A stretch of 10,000 nt of DNA from Rheinheimera sp. (lineage in GTDB: Bacteria; Pseudomonadota; Gammaproteobacteria; Enterobacterales; Alteromonadaceae), in NCBI RefSeq assembly GCF_020217005.1, contig NZ_JAIWOI010000103.1, positions 1-10,000 of the forward strand. Direction: 5' to 3'. Below, piece after piece: positions 1 to 6,768 of the stretch. Each line of letters starts with the position of its first letter. Within the stretch, counting starts at the first letter, position 1. Position numbers and translations under genes: made by a program. The notes below the pieces were generated by a model. The model was not told where the DNA came from and did not search any database. It saw only the letters and a program-made list of their open reading frames with translations.

Positions 1-684
1 AAGAACCAAACCACAAGCTATGACCAGCACAAAGCGGCTCCAGCGAAACAACGCATGCTGTGGATTGGGTGTTGTATCGTCAATCAAAGCCGGACCATAA
101 CTTTTTTGTGCTGATGCATGACCGCCTGAGGAAAACACTGCAGGTGTCACTTTACTGCCGATAAAACCAATCAAAGCTGCAGACAAAACAATAAGCGGGA
201 ATGGCAGTTGAAAGGCAAAAATAGCCACAAAAGCAGCCACAGCTATAGCCCATAATAACGGGTGTTTCATCACCCGCCCGCCTATACGCCAGGCAGCATG
301 TAACACTATGGCCGCTATCGCAGGTTTAATGCCATAAAACAAAGCGGCGACCCAGGGGTGCTCGCCATAGACCAGATAACCCCAGGACAGCAGCACCAAA
401 AGCAGTAATGACGGCAGAATAAACAACAACCCAGCCACTACACCACCCAAAGTGCGATGCATCAGCCAACCTAAATAAGTTGCCAGTTGCTGTGCTTCAG
501 GTCCTGGCAACAGCATGCAATAATTCAGCGCATGTAAAAACCGGCCTTCACTGATCCAACGGCGTTTTTCCACCAGCTCCGTATGCATCAGAGCAATCTG
601 CCCGGCAGGACCACCAAAACTGATACAGCCTAGTTTTAACCAAAACCAGAAGGCTTGCCAGAAAGGGATGGACGAAGTTTGCAT
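1..684 (-). CDS. chrA: Chromate transporter ChrA family, partial (N-terminal part, continues past the left edge)
   Basis: This is an inner-membrane protein of the CHR family, whose characterised members export chromate by ion-coupled transport. The reading frame is open for 228 codons from ATG 684 to the window edge. Near the N-terminus it shows the CHR signature: a Trp/Phe-rich helix, then FGGPAGQIALMH (about residues 23-34), then LLPGPEAQQLATYLGW (about 58-73), followed by several very hydrophobic segments. Length beyond one CHR domain suggests the long-chain type, but the end is missing, so this is unproven. The start is uncertain: an in-frame GTG at 696 has AGG about 7 bases upstream and may be the real start. 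It is divergent from the gene at 804. Some CHR proteins have no shown chromate phenotype, so the substrate is inferred from family only. Confidence 0.85.
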   Translation of the reverse strand, partial: MQTSSIPFWQAFWFWLKLGCISFGGPAGQIALMHTELVEKRRWISEGRFLHALNYCMLLPGPEAQQLATYLGWLMHRTLGGVVAGLLFILPSLLLLVLLSWGYLVYGEHPWVAALFYGIKPAIAAIVLHAAWRIGGRVMKHPLLWAIAVAAFVAIFAFQLPFPLIVLSAALIGFIGSKVTPAVFSSGGHASAQKSYGPALIDDTTPNPQHALFRWSRFVLVIACGLVL

Positions 685-803
685 CTGTAAGCCCACAGTA
701 AAACCTAAAATAGCCGCTAGCCTAGCAAAACAACAGTGACGCTTGCCAGCTTGAGAAGAAAAAAGGTACGGTATCCAGCTACTGTTTAAGAGATCACACT
801 CAG
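685..803. promoter_or_regulatory. Divergent intergenic region between chrA and the TIR-like gene
   Basis: This 119-base gap must hold start signals for both flanking genes. For the plus-strand gene there is a weak candidate promoter: TTGCCA at 743-748 (5 of 6 to consensus), an 18-base spacer, and TACGGT at 767-772 (3 of 6, keeping the first, second and last positions). A short perfect palindrome, GCTAG-C-CTAGC at 716-726, lies just upstream of the chrA start and could be an operator, though short palindromes also arise by chance. All of this is sequence reading only. Confidence 0.3.
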
Positions 804-1793
804 ATGACAACCACTATTCAATGTCCAATTTGTGAATTGGATAACTGCGAAAAAAGAGAAGACATATGCAATGACCAAGTTCACTTCATTTGCGGTCGAT
901 GCGGTAAATTCAAATTAACTGGCAGTCTGGATGCTTCTATTCAAAACTATATCCAATCAGCAGATGATCGCTGGAAACTTAGTTATTGGCTAAGAAGTAA
1001 CGAATCAGACAATCAGGAACAAGCTCTGAATTCTTTAACTATCAAAGCAATCCTTGAAAGGAAGCTTCCTTCCTTAACCGAACAATTTGATTTGCTATTA
1101 AAATGGCTGGCTAGTAAATCAAGTGATCATGGAGCTGCTGTTGAGGCTTATAAAAACTTAGATTTTGTAGTAATAGGAGCAAAATCTGCTGAAAGCTTCG
1201 TATATGTAACAGAAGCATTGAAAGAACGTGGTTTGCTAAAAGAAACTAGTCGCCCCACTATCATGATTGGACGCCGAGACAGAGAAAAGGCAACGTTCAA
1301 TGAAGTCGGCATGCTTTTGACTGTAACTTTCAATGGTTGGGAGCATTTAAACAAGATTAGCAATGCAGCTAAAAGCTACCACAGGGCTTTTATGGCAATG
1401 AAATTTGGCGACCAAGAACTAGACACTATCGTCTCTGAGCATTTTAAACCAGCGGCAGAGCAAGCAGGCTTTACACTACTAAGACTCGACGACAATCCCA
1501 TTGCTGGCTTAATAGATAACAGAATGCGAGTCGAAATTCGTAGTGCAGATTTTGTTATAGCAGATTTGTCCCACGACAATCTCGGCGCCTATTGGGAAGC
1601 TGGTTATGCCGAAGGATTGGGTAAACCTGTGATTTATACCTGCAAAAAAGAAAAGTTCGCAGAAAAGTCGACTCATTTTGATACGAACCACCATTTGACC
1701 ATTCAGTGGGATGCTGGAGACCCGTTTAAAGCTGCAGAAGAACTTAAAGCAACGATTAGAGCAACTTTGCCTCATCTGGCGAAGCTTGAGTAG
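804..1793 (+). CDS. Zinc-ribbon-like protein with C-terminal nucleoside 2-deoxyribosyltransferase/TIR-like domain; possible defence effector
   Basis: The product is 329 aa, soluble, with no signal peptide or membrane segment. Residues 7-33 hold paired cysteines (C7-x2-C10 and C30-x2-C33, with C15 and C22 between), likely a zinc ribbon. Residues about 45-175 are mostly helical and end in a stretch resembling the last strand of a winged helix (LLTVTFNGWEHL). Residues about 194-325 match the nucleoside 2-deoxyribosyltransferase-like fold by pattern: AFMAMKF (195-201), a strand ending in VIADLS (D254), then GAYWEAGYAEGLGKPVIYTC (261-280) with E265 where this fold has its catalytic glutamate, and HFDTNHH (291-297). 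Related folds, including TIR domains, cleave N-glycosidic bonds of nucleosides or NAD, and some act in anti-phage systems. Defence is inference; nucleotide salvage or sensing is equally open. It stands alone and looks AT-richer than its neighbours, suggesting transfer. The ribosome binding site is weak (AAGAG about 11 bases upstream). Confidence 0.7.
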   Translation: MTTTIQCPICELDNCEKREDICNDQVHFICGRCGKFKLTGSLDASIQNYIQSADDRWKLSYWLRSNESDNQEQALNSLTIKAILERKLPSLTEQFDLLLKWLASKSSDHGAAVEAYKNLDFVVIGAKSAESFVYVTEALKERGLLKETSRPTIMIGRRDREKATFNEVGMLLTVTFNGWEHLNKISNAAKSYHRAFMAMKFGDQELDTIVSEHFKPAAEQAGFTLLRLDDNPIAGLIDNRMRVEIRSADFVIADLSHDNLGAYWEAGYAEGLGKPVIYTCKKEKFAEKSTHFDTNHHLTIQWDAGDPFKAAEELKATIRATLPHLAKLE

Positions 1794-1810
1794 CAGACTC
1801 AAAAAAGCGA

Positions 1811-1909
1811 GGATGGCTATAGTTCTAAGCAGACCGTCTTTGGCAGGGACGCCAAAGACGAGCCCCCATGGATGGGTTCACGGCGTGTCTGCGTGGGCTA
1901 TAGCCATAC
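1811..1909. repeat. Branched inverted-repeat element (multi-hairpin, probable dispersed repeat)
   Basis: Nested complementary arms can be read directly. The outer arm is ATGGCTATAG 1813-1822 with CTATAGCCAT 1898-1907, 10 perfect pairs. A second arm is GCAGAC 1829-1834 with GTCTGC 1887-1892. Inside these sit two hairpins: CGTCTTTGGC 1835-1844 with GCCAAAGACG 1851-1860 (10 perfect pairs, loop AGGGAC), and CCCA 1865-1868 with TGGG 1873-1876 (loop TGGA). Together they form a branched fold of about 95 bases. From memory, elements with AGGGA and ATGGATGGG loops recur between genes in marine gammaproteobacteria and pseudomonads, but I cannot confirm a named family. It lies between the convergent ends of the TIR-like gene and rnpB. 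On the minus strand six T's (1806-1801) follow the outer stem after a 6-base gap, so it may also help stop rnpB transcripts. Confidence 0.7.
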
Positions 1910-1917
1910 CGCAGCTA

Positions 1918-1950
1918 CCAAACTCTGCTGAGCAAGTAATGTCAGCAAAG
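1918..1950 (-). terminator. Candidate rnpB terminator hairpin
   Basis: On the minus strand, CTTTGCTGA (1950-1942) can pair with TCAGCAGAG (1931-1923) in a 9-pair stem with one G-U and a 10-base loop. Only TTTGG follows. The stem begins about 10 bases past the predicted mature 3' end of RNase P RNA, a natural place for a terminator or processing signal. The short T run makes it weak, and the larger element at 1811-1909 may act as backup. Confidence 0.4.
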
Positions 1951-1959
1951 GAAATAAGA

Positions 1960-2321
<362 letters not shown>

Positions 2322-2360
2322 ACGGCGCGCATTATAGGGGAAGAAAAGCGCAAGGCCCAG
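2322..2360 (-). promoter_or_regulatory. rnpB promoter
   Basis: On the minus strand a perfect TATAAT (2336-2331) stands 9 bases before the predicted 5' end of RNase P RNA. A GC-only stretch, GCGCGCC, lies between them. GC-rich discriminators are typical of stable-RNA promoters under stringent control in gammaproteobacteria. No good -35 hexamer is visible at 16-18 bases; the best alternatives are GC-rich. The promoter sits in the short gap after the rsmI stop codon. Confidence 0.7.
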
Positions 2361-2394
2361 CTATAATTCGTGCTAACCCATGGTGTCAGGCAAA

Positions 2395-3243
2395 TTAGTC
2401 TTCAGCGCCCCAACTCAACCCCAGCTTATACAATGCATTTTTCTTTTCACCGTGAATTTCTGCGGTTAAAGCTGCGGCTTTTTTCAGGGGTAATTCACTC
2501 ATCAGCAGCTTCAGAGTTTGCTGAGCTGCCGGGTTAATTTCTTCTTCGGCAGCTAAAGTCGGCGCTATCATTAAAACCATTTCGCCCTGACAACGGGCCG
2601 GATCCTCGTCTAGCCACTCTGTAATTTGTGCAGCAGTACCATACACAAAGTTCTCAAAGGTTTTGGTCAGCTCCTTCGCCAATACCAACTCACGTTCAAC
2701 ACCAAAAACTTTCACTACATCTTCTAAACAATCTTTGATACGGCGCGCTGTTTCGTAGCAAATCAAGGTGCCCACACCTTGTGGAATGGCACTGAGTACA
2801 TTTTGACGTTGCTGACTTTTGGCTGGTAAAAAACCTATAAAGTGGAATTTGTCTGTAGGTAAACCTGCACAACACAACGCACTGATCAATGCGCAAGGAC
2901 CGGGGATAGGCACGACACGGACACCGGCGTCACGGCATAAACGCACCAGGCTGTAACCAGGGTCACTGATCAATGGCGTGCCCGCATCTGAAATCAAGGC
3001 AACATCTTCACCCGCCTGTAATTTTTGCAATAGAGTGGCAGCCCGTTGTTTTTCGTTGTGATCATGCAGCGCTAACATTTTGGCTGAAATACCCAAGTGG
3101 CTGAGTAACTTACCACTGTGTCTTGTATCTTCTGCAGCCACCCAGGCTACAGTGCTTAGGGTTTTAATCGCGCGCTGACTGATATCATCTAAATTACCAA
3201 TAGGTGTGGCTACTATGTATAAATTTCCGCTTTGTGCAGTCAT
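2395..3243 (-). CDS. rsmI: 16S rRNA (cytidine(1402)-2'-O)-methyltransferase RsmI
   Basis: RsmI uses S-adenosylmethionine to methylate the ribose of C1402 in the 16S rRNA decoding centre, acting on the small subunit in the cytoplasm. The 282-aa product has the tetrapyrrole-methylase-type fold with the family marks in order: YIVATPIGNL (9-18), AEDTR (37-41), ALHDHNE (58-64), SDAGTPLISDPG (85-96), PGPCA (114-118), GFLPAK (137-142), ELTKTFE (191-197) and GEMVL (220-224). The C-terminal tail keeps LPLKKAAALTAEIHG and KKNALYK, as in the E. coli protein. Length is normal for the family. The ATG at 3243 is chosen because it begins just ahead of the first conserved strand. It is divergent from lpoA, the usual gammaproteobacterial arrangement, and rnpB lies 73 bases downstream on the same strand. 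Confidence 0.97.
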   Translation of the reverse strand: MTAQSGNLYIVATPIGNLDDISQRAIKTLSTVAWVAAEDTRHSGKLLSHLGISAKMLALHDHNEKQRAATLLQKLQAGEDVALISDAGTPLISDPGYSLVRLCRDAGVRVVPIPGPCALISALCCAGLPTDKFHFIGFLPAKSQQRQNVLSAIPQGVGTLICYETARRIKDCLEDVVKVFGVERELVLAKELTKTFENFVYGTAAQITEWLDEDPARCQGEMVLMIAPTLAAEEEINPAAQQTLKLLMSELPLKKAAALTAEIHGEKKNALYKLGLSWGAED

Positions 3244-3288
3244 ATGGCGCTTAATCCGTTGTACTTGAATTACTTTGGCTGGAATTCA

Positions 3289-3317
3289 TTGAGCTTAGGC
3301 ACGGCACTGAGTAAGAT
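3289..3317 (+). promoter_or_regulatory. Candidate sigma-70 promoter for the lpoA operon
   Basis: TTGAGC at 3289-3294 (4 of 6) and TAAGAT at 3312-3317 (4 of 6) are separated by exactly 17 bases. Transcription would start near 3324. That fits a GTG start for lpoA at 3352 and argues against starts further upstream. It lies in the gap between the divergent rsmI and lpoA. Prediction by eye only. Confidence 0.4.
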
Positions 3318-3351
3318 ACCTGCATTGTTTTCTTCATTGTACCTGTGCATT

Positions 3352-5199
3352 GTGAAATCCAGCAAACTGAAGCCATTTATTCTTTTAGGCAGCGCCATAG
3401 CGTTTGCCGGTTGTTCCTCCACGCCAGAACAGGTTGCTCCTGTCAAACAGGCACCTGTGATCAAGCCTGCTCCTTTGGTAACAGAGGAAGTGGAAGTTGT
3501 GAAAATTGAAAAACCCTTGTCTGGTGCCGACTTTATTGAACAAGCCGGTCAGCAACAAGGCTCAGAACAGCAATGGCAGTTGCTGGAAGCGGCCAAAGCT
3601 CACTTGCAGCAAGGTGAAACTGAGCAAGCTCAGGCCATAAGTCGCGTGCTGGCGCAACAAGCTGCACCAGAAGTTCAACAGGCTAACCTGTTGCCTTTTT
3701 TTCAGAGTCTGATCGCAGCTGGCGAGTATGAAGATATAGAAAAGTTCAACCGCCAGTATTCGTTAAGCTCGTTCAGAGAACAAGACAAAACGGCCTATTT
3801 GCAGAGCCTTGCAGAGTATCAAAGCAGCAGAAGAGAGCCAGATAAAGCAGTGAAGACCTACTTGCAATTGCTGGCCTTAACTCCAGAGCAAAACACTGTG
3901 CAAAGTGCCTTGTGGCAACAGCTTGGCATGCTGACCCCTGACCAATTATCCAGCTTCAGCAACAGCAAAGACCCTGTCACTCAGGGTTGGGCCAAATTAT
4001 TACAACTGCATCAACAGTATTTAGGCAATAGCCCGGCTTTAACTCAGGCCATTAGCGACTGGCAACAGCAGTACGCTGCCTTGCCTTCTTTGCAGCAGCT
4101 ACCGGCAGAAGTGCAGCAATTAAGTGCTGTTGATGCCTTTTCACCTAAAACTATAGCGGTGCTATTACCTTTTAGCAGTAACTTCCGCCAGCATGCGGAA
4201 GCTATTCAGCAAGGAATTCTGGCGGCGTCAGCCAACCAGGAAGCTCGTTTAATTTTTATCGACAGTCAAACGGAAACATCAGCGTTAAAGCAACGGCTTG
4301 CCAGTGAGCAGGTGGACTTTGTGATTGGTCCACTGTTGCGGGAGCAAGTAGACGCTATATCTCAGCAAAGCGACTGGACTATCCCCACCTTGTTTTTAAA
4401 TGGAAAAACCGATTTGGTGCAACAATCTGCCGATAAGTTTTATTTTTCATTGAGTGTGGAAGATGAAGCTCACCAAATGGCGATGCTGTTTAAACAAAAA
4501 AACTATAAGCAACCTGTACTGATGGCATCCCGTAACCCGCTTAGTCAGCGCATGGCTGAACAATTTAGCCGTGACTGGAAACAAGTGGCAGGAAAAGAAC
4601 CTGAAATCTATTGGTTTGCCGATCAGGCAGGCATGGAAAGTACCATCAAACAATTACTGGAAACCGCAGCCAGCGAACAACGTATCCGGGAAATCAGTCA
4701 ATTGGCAGGTGAAGGTGTAAAAGCTGAAACCCATAGTCGCCAGGACATAGACGCTATTTATTTATTGGCCGACCCGTCGCAAACCCGTTTACTCAAACCT
4801 TATATTGACGTGTCTGTGGCGCCGACTAAAACCACAGTGCCTGTGTACGCCAGTTCGCGCAGCCACCAAAAGTCAGCAGAATTTACCGACCGCCGTGACT
4901 TGCAGGGTTTAACTTTTACTGAAATGCCCTGGATGCTCAGTACAGGTCAGCAGCTTGAATTCCGTCAGCAATTTGAACAGCTGTTTCCACAGCAGGATGA
5001 AACTCTGCAGCGTTTGTTTGCTATGGGCTATGACTCCTACCACTTAATTTTCCGTTTAAAGCAGCAACAACAATTTCCGGCCTTACGCTATCAGGGGCTG
5101 ACTGGCAATCTGGCATTATCGACAGGTGGACAGGTTCAGCGGCAGTTAACCTGGGGCAAATACAGTAAGGATGGTTTGCTGACACCCCGGACGCCCTAA
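3352..5199 (+). CDS. lpoA: Penicillin-binding protein activator LpoA (outer-membrane lipoprotein)
   Basis: LpoA is anchored in the outer membrane, reaches through the periplasm and stimulates the transpeptidase activity of PBP1A in peptidoglycan synthesis. From GTG 3352 the product is 615 aa, near the family's usual length. A lipoprotein signal is clear: KSSKLK, then a hydrophobic stretch to AFAG-C with the lipidated cysteine at residue 21. A Pro/Val-rich linker follows, then a Gln-rich helical TPR-like domain (about 55-250), then a periplasmic-binding-protein-like domain (about 266-605) beginning KTIAVLLPF and containing DFVIGPLLREQVDAI and DAIYLLADPSQTRLLKPY. The frame stays open to TTG 3232, but that longer form would overlap rsmI and bury the signal peptide under 40 residues. 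No good ribosome binding site is seen; TTG 3325 or 3337 are alternatives. The stop abuts the yraN ATG. Confidence 0.93.
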   Translation: MKSSKLKPFILLGSAIAFAGCSSTPEQVAPVKQAPVIKPAPLVTEEVEVVKIEKPLSGADFIEQAGQQQGSEQQWQLLEAAKAHLQQGETEQAQAISRVLAQQAAPEVQQANLLPFFQSLIAAGEYEDIEKFNRQYSLSSFREQDKTAYLQSLAEYQSSRREPDKAVKTYLQLLALTPEQNTVQSALWQQLGMLTPDQLSSFSNSKDPVTQGWAKLLQLHQQYLGNSPALTQAISDWQQQYAALPSLQQLPAEVQQLSAVDAFSPKTIAVLLPFSSNFRQHAEAIQQGILAASANQEARLIFIDSQTETSALKQRLASEQVDFVIGPLLREQVDAISQQSDWTIPTLFLNGKTDLVQQSADKFYFSLSVEDEAHQMAMLFKQKNYKQPVLMASRNPLSQRMAEQFSRDWKQVAGKEPEIYWFADQAGMESTIKQLLETAASEQRIREISQLAGEGVKAETHSRQDIDAIYLLADPSQTRLLKPYIDVSVAPTKTTVPVYASSRSHQKSAEFTDRRDLQGLTFTEMPWMLSTGQQLEFRQQFEQLFPQQDETLQRLFAMGYDSYHLIFRLKQQQQFPALRYQGLTGNLALSTGGQVQRQLTWGKYSKDGLLTPRTP

Positions 5200-5550
5200 A
5201 TGAGCAAAAGCACTGGGCAGTTTTATGAACAACAGGCCTTAGTGTTTTTGCAACAACAAGGCTTGCAGCTGCTGCAACAAAACTACAGCTGTCGCTTTGG
5301 TGAAATTGATTTAGTCATGCGCGAGCAACAAACGCTGGTTTTTGTTGAAGTAAAATTCAGGCGCAATACGCTTTTTGGTGGTGCAGTTGCTGCCGTCACT
5401 TTAGGCAAACAGCAAAAATTGAGCCGCGCAGCTTTATGTTATTTACAAAGTAGTGGTCCGCAACATTGCCGTTTCGATGTAGTGGCTATTACTGAACAGC
5501 CGGCAGATATTTGCTGGATTAAAAACGCTTTTGCAGGAACAGTGAACTAA
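5200..5550 (+). CDS. yraN: UPF0102 family protein YraN (nuclease-fold)
   Basis: The product is 116 aa, the normal length for this family of Holliday-junction-resolvase-like, restriction-endonuclease-fold proteins. Its cellular role is not established. The predicted active-site pattern is intact: GEIDLVM (34-40, with E35 and D37) and VFVEVKFR (47-54, with E50 and K52), a typical D-(E)xK metal site. The usual G-x-x-x-E-x-x-A start of the family appears as GQFYEQQALVFL. The ATG immediately follows the lpoA TAA with no gap and no strong ribosome binding site, so translation is probably coupled to lpoA. The stop overlaps the diaA start by one base (TAATG). The lpoA-yraN-diaA-dolP order is conserved in gammaproteobacteria, and this supports the assignment. 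Confidence 0.95.
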   Translation: MSKSTGQFYEQQALVFLQQQGLQLLQQNYSCRFGEIDLVMREQQTLVFVEVKFRRNTLFGGAVAAVTLGKQQKLSRAALCYLQSSGPQHCRFDVVAITEQPADICWIKNAFAGTVN

Positions 5551-6137
5551 TGCAAGACCATATCAGGCAACTTTTTACTGAAAATATTCAAACTATGATA
5601 GCGACAGGCGAAGCTTTGTCTGCCCCTATCGAAAACGCCGCAGCTAGTCTGGTGAACTGCCTGATCAATGGCGGTAAGGTGATTTGTTGCGGTGAAGGCG
5701 CGTCGGCGGCTTTAGCCACACATTTTGCTCAACTGTTATTGGATCAGTTTGAAGCTGAAAGGCCCTGTTTACCGGCTTTTGCTTTGTTAAGTAATAACTC
5801 CAGCTTACAACCCGATAATCAGCAAAACCCCGATCATTTGGCGCGTCAGGTCCGGGCTTTAGGTCAGGCGGGTGACGTCCTGGTGGCCATTTCGATGACA
5901 GGGGAAGAACATAATTTAATTAAAGCCGTGGAAGCAGCTTTAACTAAAGATATGACTGTGGTGGCTTTAACCGTAGATAACAGTGGAGAATTGTCCGGGT
6001 TACTGGGCAATCAGGATACTGAATTAAAGGTACCAGCCCACCGGCCTGCCAGAGTCTTTGAGTGTTATACCTTTTTACTGCACGCGTTATGCGAACTGAT
6101 CGACATAACTTTGTTTCCGCAACAAGGAGAGCTCTGA
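5550..6137 (+). CDS. diaA: DnaA initiator-associating protein DiaA (SIS domain)
   Basis: DiaA binds several DnaA molecules and promotes their assembly at oriC for timely replication initiation. The 195-aa product is almost the same length as E. coli DiaA (196) and is a single SIS (sugar isomerase) domain of the GmhA type. Conserved parts are FTENIQTMIATGEAL at the N-terminus, GGKVICCGEGASAALATHFA (41-60), RQVRALGQAGDVLVAIS and HRPARVFE. The C-terminus keeps LFPQQ (L188, F189), matching the Leu-Phe pair reported to contact DnaA in E. coli. The segment after LLSNNSS is shorter and diverged relative to E. coli. True phosphoheptose isomerase (gmhA) is the main alternative, but the operon position and C-terminal LFP favour diaA. 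AGGA lies 11 bases before the ATG, which overlaps the yraN stop. Confidence 0.93.
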   Translation: MQDHIRQLFTENIQTMIATGEALSAPIENAAASLVNCLINGGKVICCGEGASAALATHFAQLLLDQFEAERPCLPAFALLSNNSSLQPDNQQNPDHLARQVRALGQAGDVLVAISMTGEEHNLIKAVEAALTKDMTVVALTVDNSGELSGLLGNQDTELKVPAHRPARVFECYTFLLHALCELIDITLFPQQGEL

Positions 6138-6703
6138 TGTTGAACAAATTAATACTGGTATTAGCAACAAGCTGGTTATTACAGGGTTGCGCTGCTGCTG
6201 TGCTTGCAGGCGGAGCCACAGCCGTCACTTCCGCAGGTGACCCACGCAGTCTGGGTAGCCAGATTGACGACAAAAGTATTCAGGTCAAAGTGCTGCGCGC
6301 ATTAGACGAAAATCCTGAAACCAAAAAGAAAGGCAATATCAATATGACCAGTTACAACGGCATAGTGCTGTTAACAGGTCAGGTACCAAACGAAAGAGTG
6401 CGGGAAGTAGCTGGCGAAGTGTCCAGAGTCGAAGGTGTCAAAGATGTGCATAACCAATTGCGTGTAGGTAGTGAGATCAGCTTTGGCACAGCAAGTAAAG
6501 ACAGCTGGATCACCACCCGGATTAAAAGCAAATTTTTGGCCGACAAAAATGTCAGTGGTTTAAATGTCAAAGTAGTGACAGAAAACGGCGAAGTATTTTT
6601 AATGGGTTTGGTCAGTCAGCAAGAAGCAGACAGAGCAGTAGCTCTGGCCCGCAATGTTGATGGTGTTGCCCGTGTTATCAAAGCCTTCGAGTATAAGGAT
6701 TAG
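6137..6703 (+). CDS. dolP: Dual-BON-domain outer-membrane lipoprotein DolP (YraP)
   Basis: DolP supports outer-membrane integrity; in E. coli it binds anionic phospholipids, gathers at division sites and affects BAM activity. The product from ATG 6137 is 188 aa. That ATG overlaps the diaA TGA by one base and has AAGGAGA 6 bases upstream, so it is preferred over the 25-codon longer open frame beginning at 6062. The signal peptide ends in the lipobox LLQG-C with C18. The motif DPRSLGSQIDD (35-45) matches the E. coli protein, then come BON1 (about 47-112) and BON2 (about 122-188), each with a central glycine-containing strand (GIVLLTGQVPN; NGEVFLMGLVS). In E. coli the orthologue is a sigma-E target; I did not find a clear sigma-E promoter here. 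It is the last gene of the operon. Confidence 0.95.
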   Translation: MLNKLILVLATSWLLQGCAAAVLAGGATAVTSAGDPRSLGSQIDDKSIQVKVLRALDENPETKKKGNINMTSYNGIVLLTGQVPNERVREVAGEVSRVEGVKDVHNQLRVGSEISFGTASKDSWITTRIKSKFLADKNVSGLNVKVVTENGEVFLMGLVSQQEADRAVALARNVDGVARVIKAFEYKD

Positions 6704-6717
6704 TCACGAACTTATTA

Positions 6718-6768
6718 GGGTCAGTGGAAAATTAAACTGAATTTAAATTTACTCTGACCCGAATTTTT
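6718..6768 (+). terminator. GGGTCAG/CTGACCC palindrome, likely dolP operon terminator or REP-like repeat
   Basis: GGGTCAG (6718-6724) and CTGACCC (6754-6760) are perfect inverted repeats around a 29-base AT-rich interior that can pair further (AAATT 6729-6733 with AATTT 6746-6750). GAATTTTT follows, giving five T's in the plus direction, which suits termination after dolP. No T run follows on the minus strand. From memory, GGGTCAGAGTAAATT-type palindromes are frequent around REP-associated transposase genes in marine gammaproteobacteria, so this may be a dispersed repeat used as a terminator. The long loop makes it a weak classical terminator. Confidence 0.55.

Noticed and set aside
1786..1802. 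Hairpin TTGAGT-AGCAG-ACTCAA at the stop codon of the TIR-like gene, considered as a terminator.
   Set aside because: It is followed by A's, not T's, on the plus strand, and on the minus strand the T run precedes the stem, so it does not fit an intrinsic terminator.
1148..1802. Several minus-strand open frames inside the TIR-like gene, considered as an antitoxin or partner.
   Set aside because: They overlap a gene with clear domain motifs on the plus strand, lack ribosome binding sites and look compositionally random.
6062..6136. A 25-codon upstream extension of dolP.
   Set aside because: It would overlap diaA deeply and place an Arg-rich stretch before the lipoprotein signal; the ATG at 6137 has a strong AAGGAGA site.
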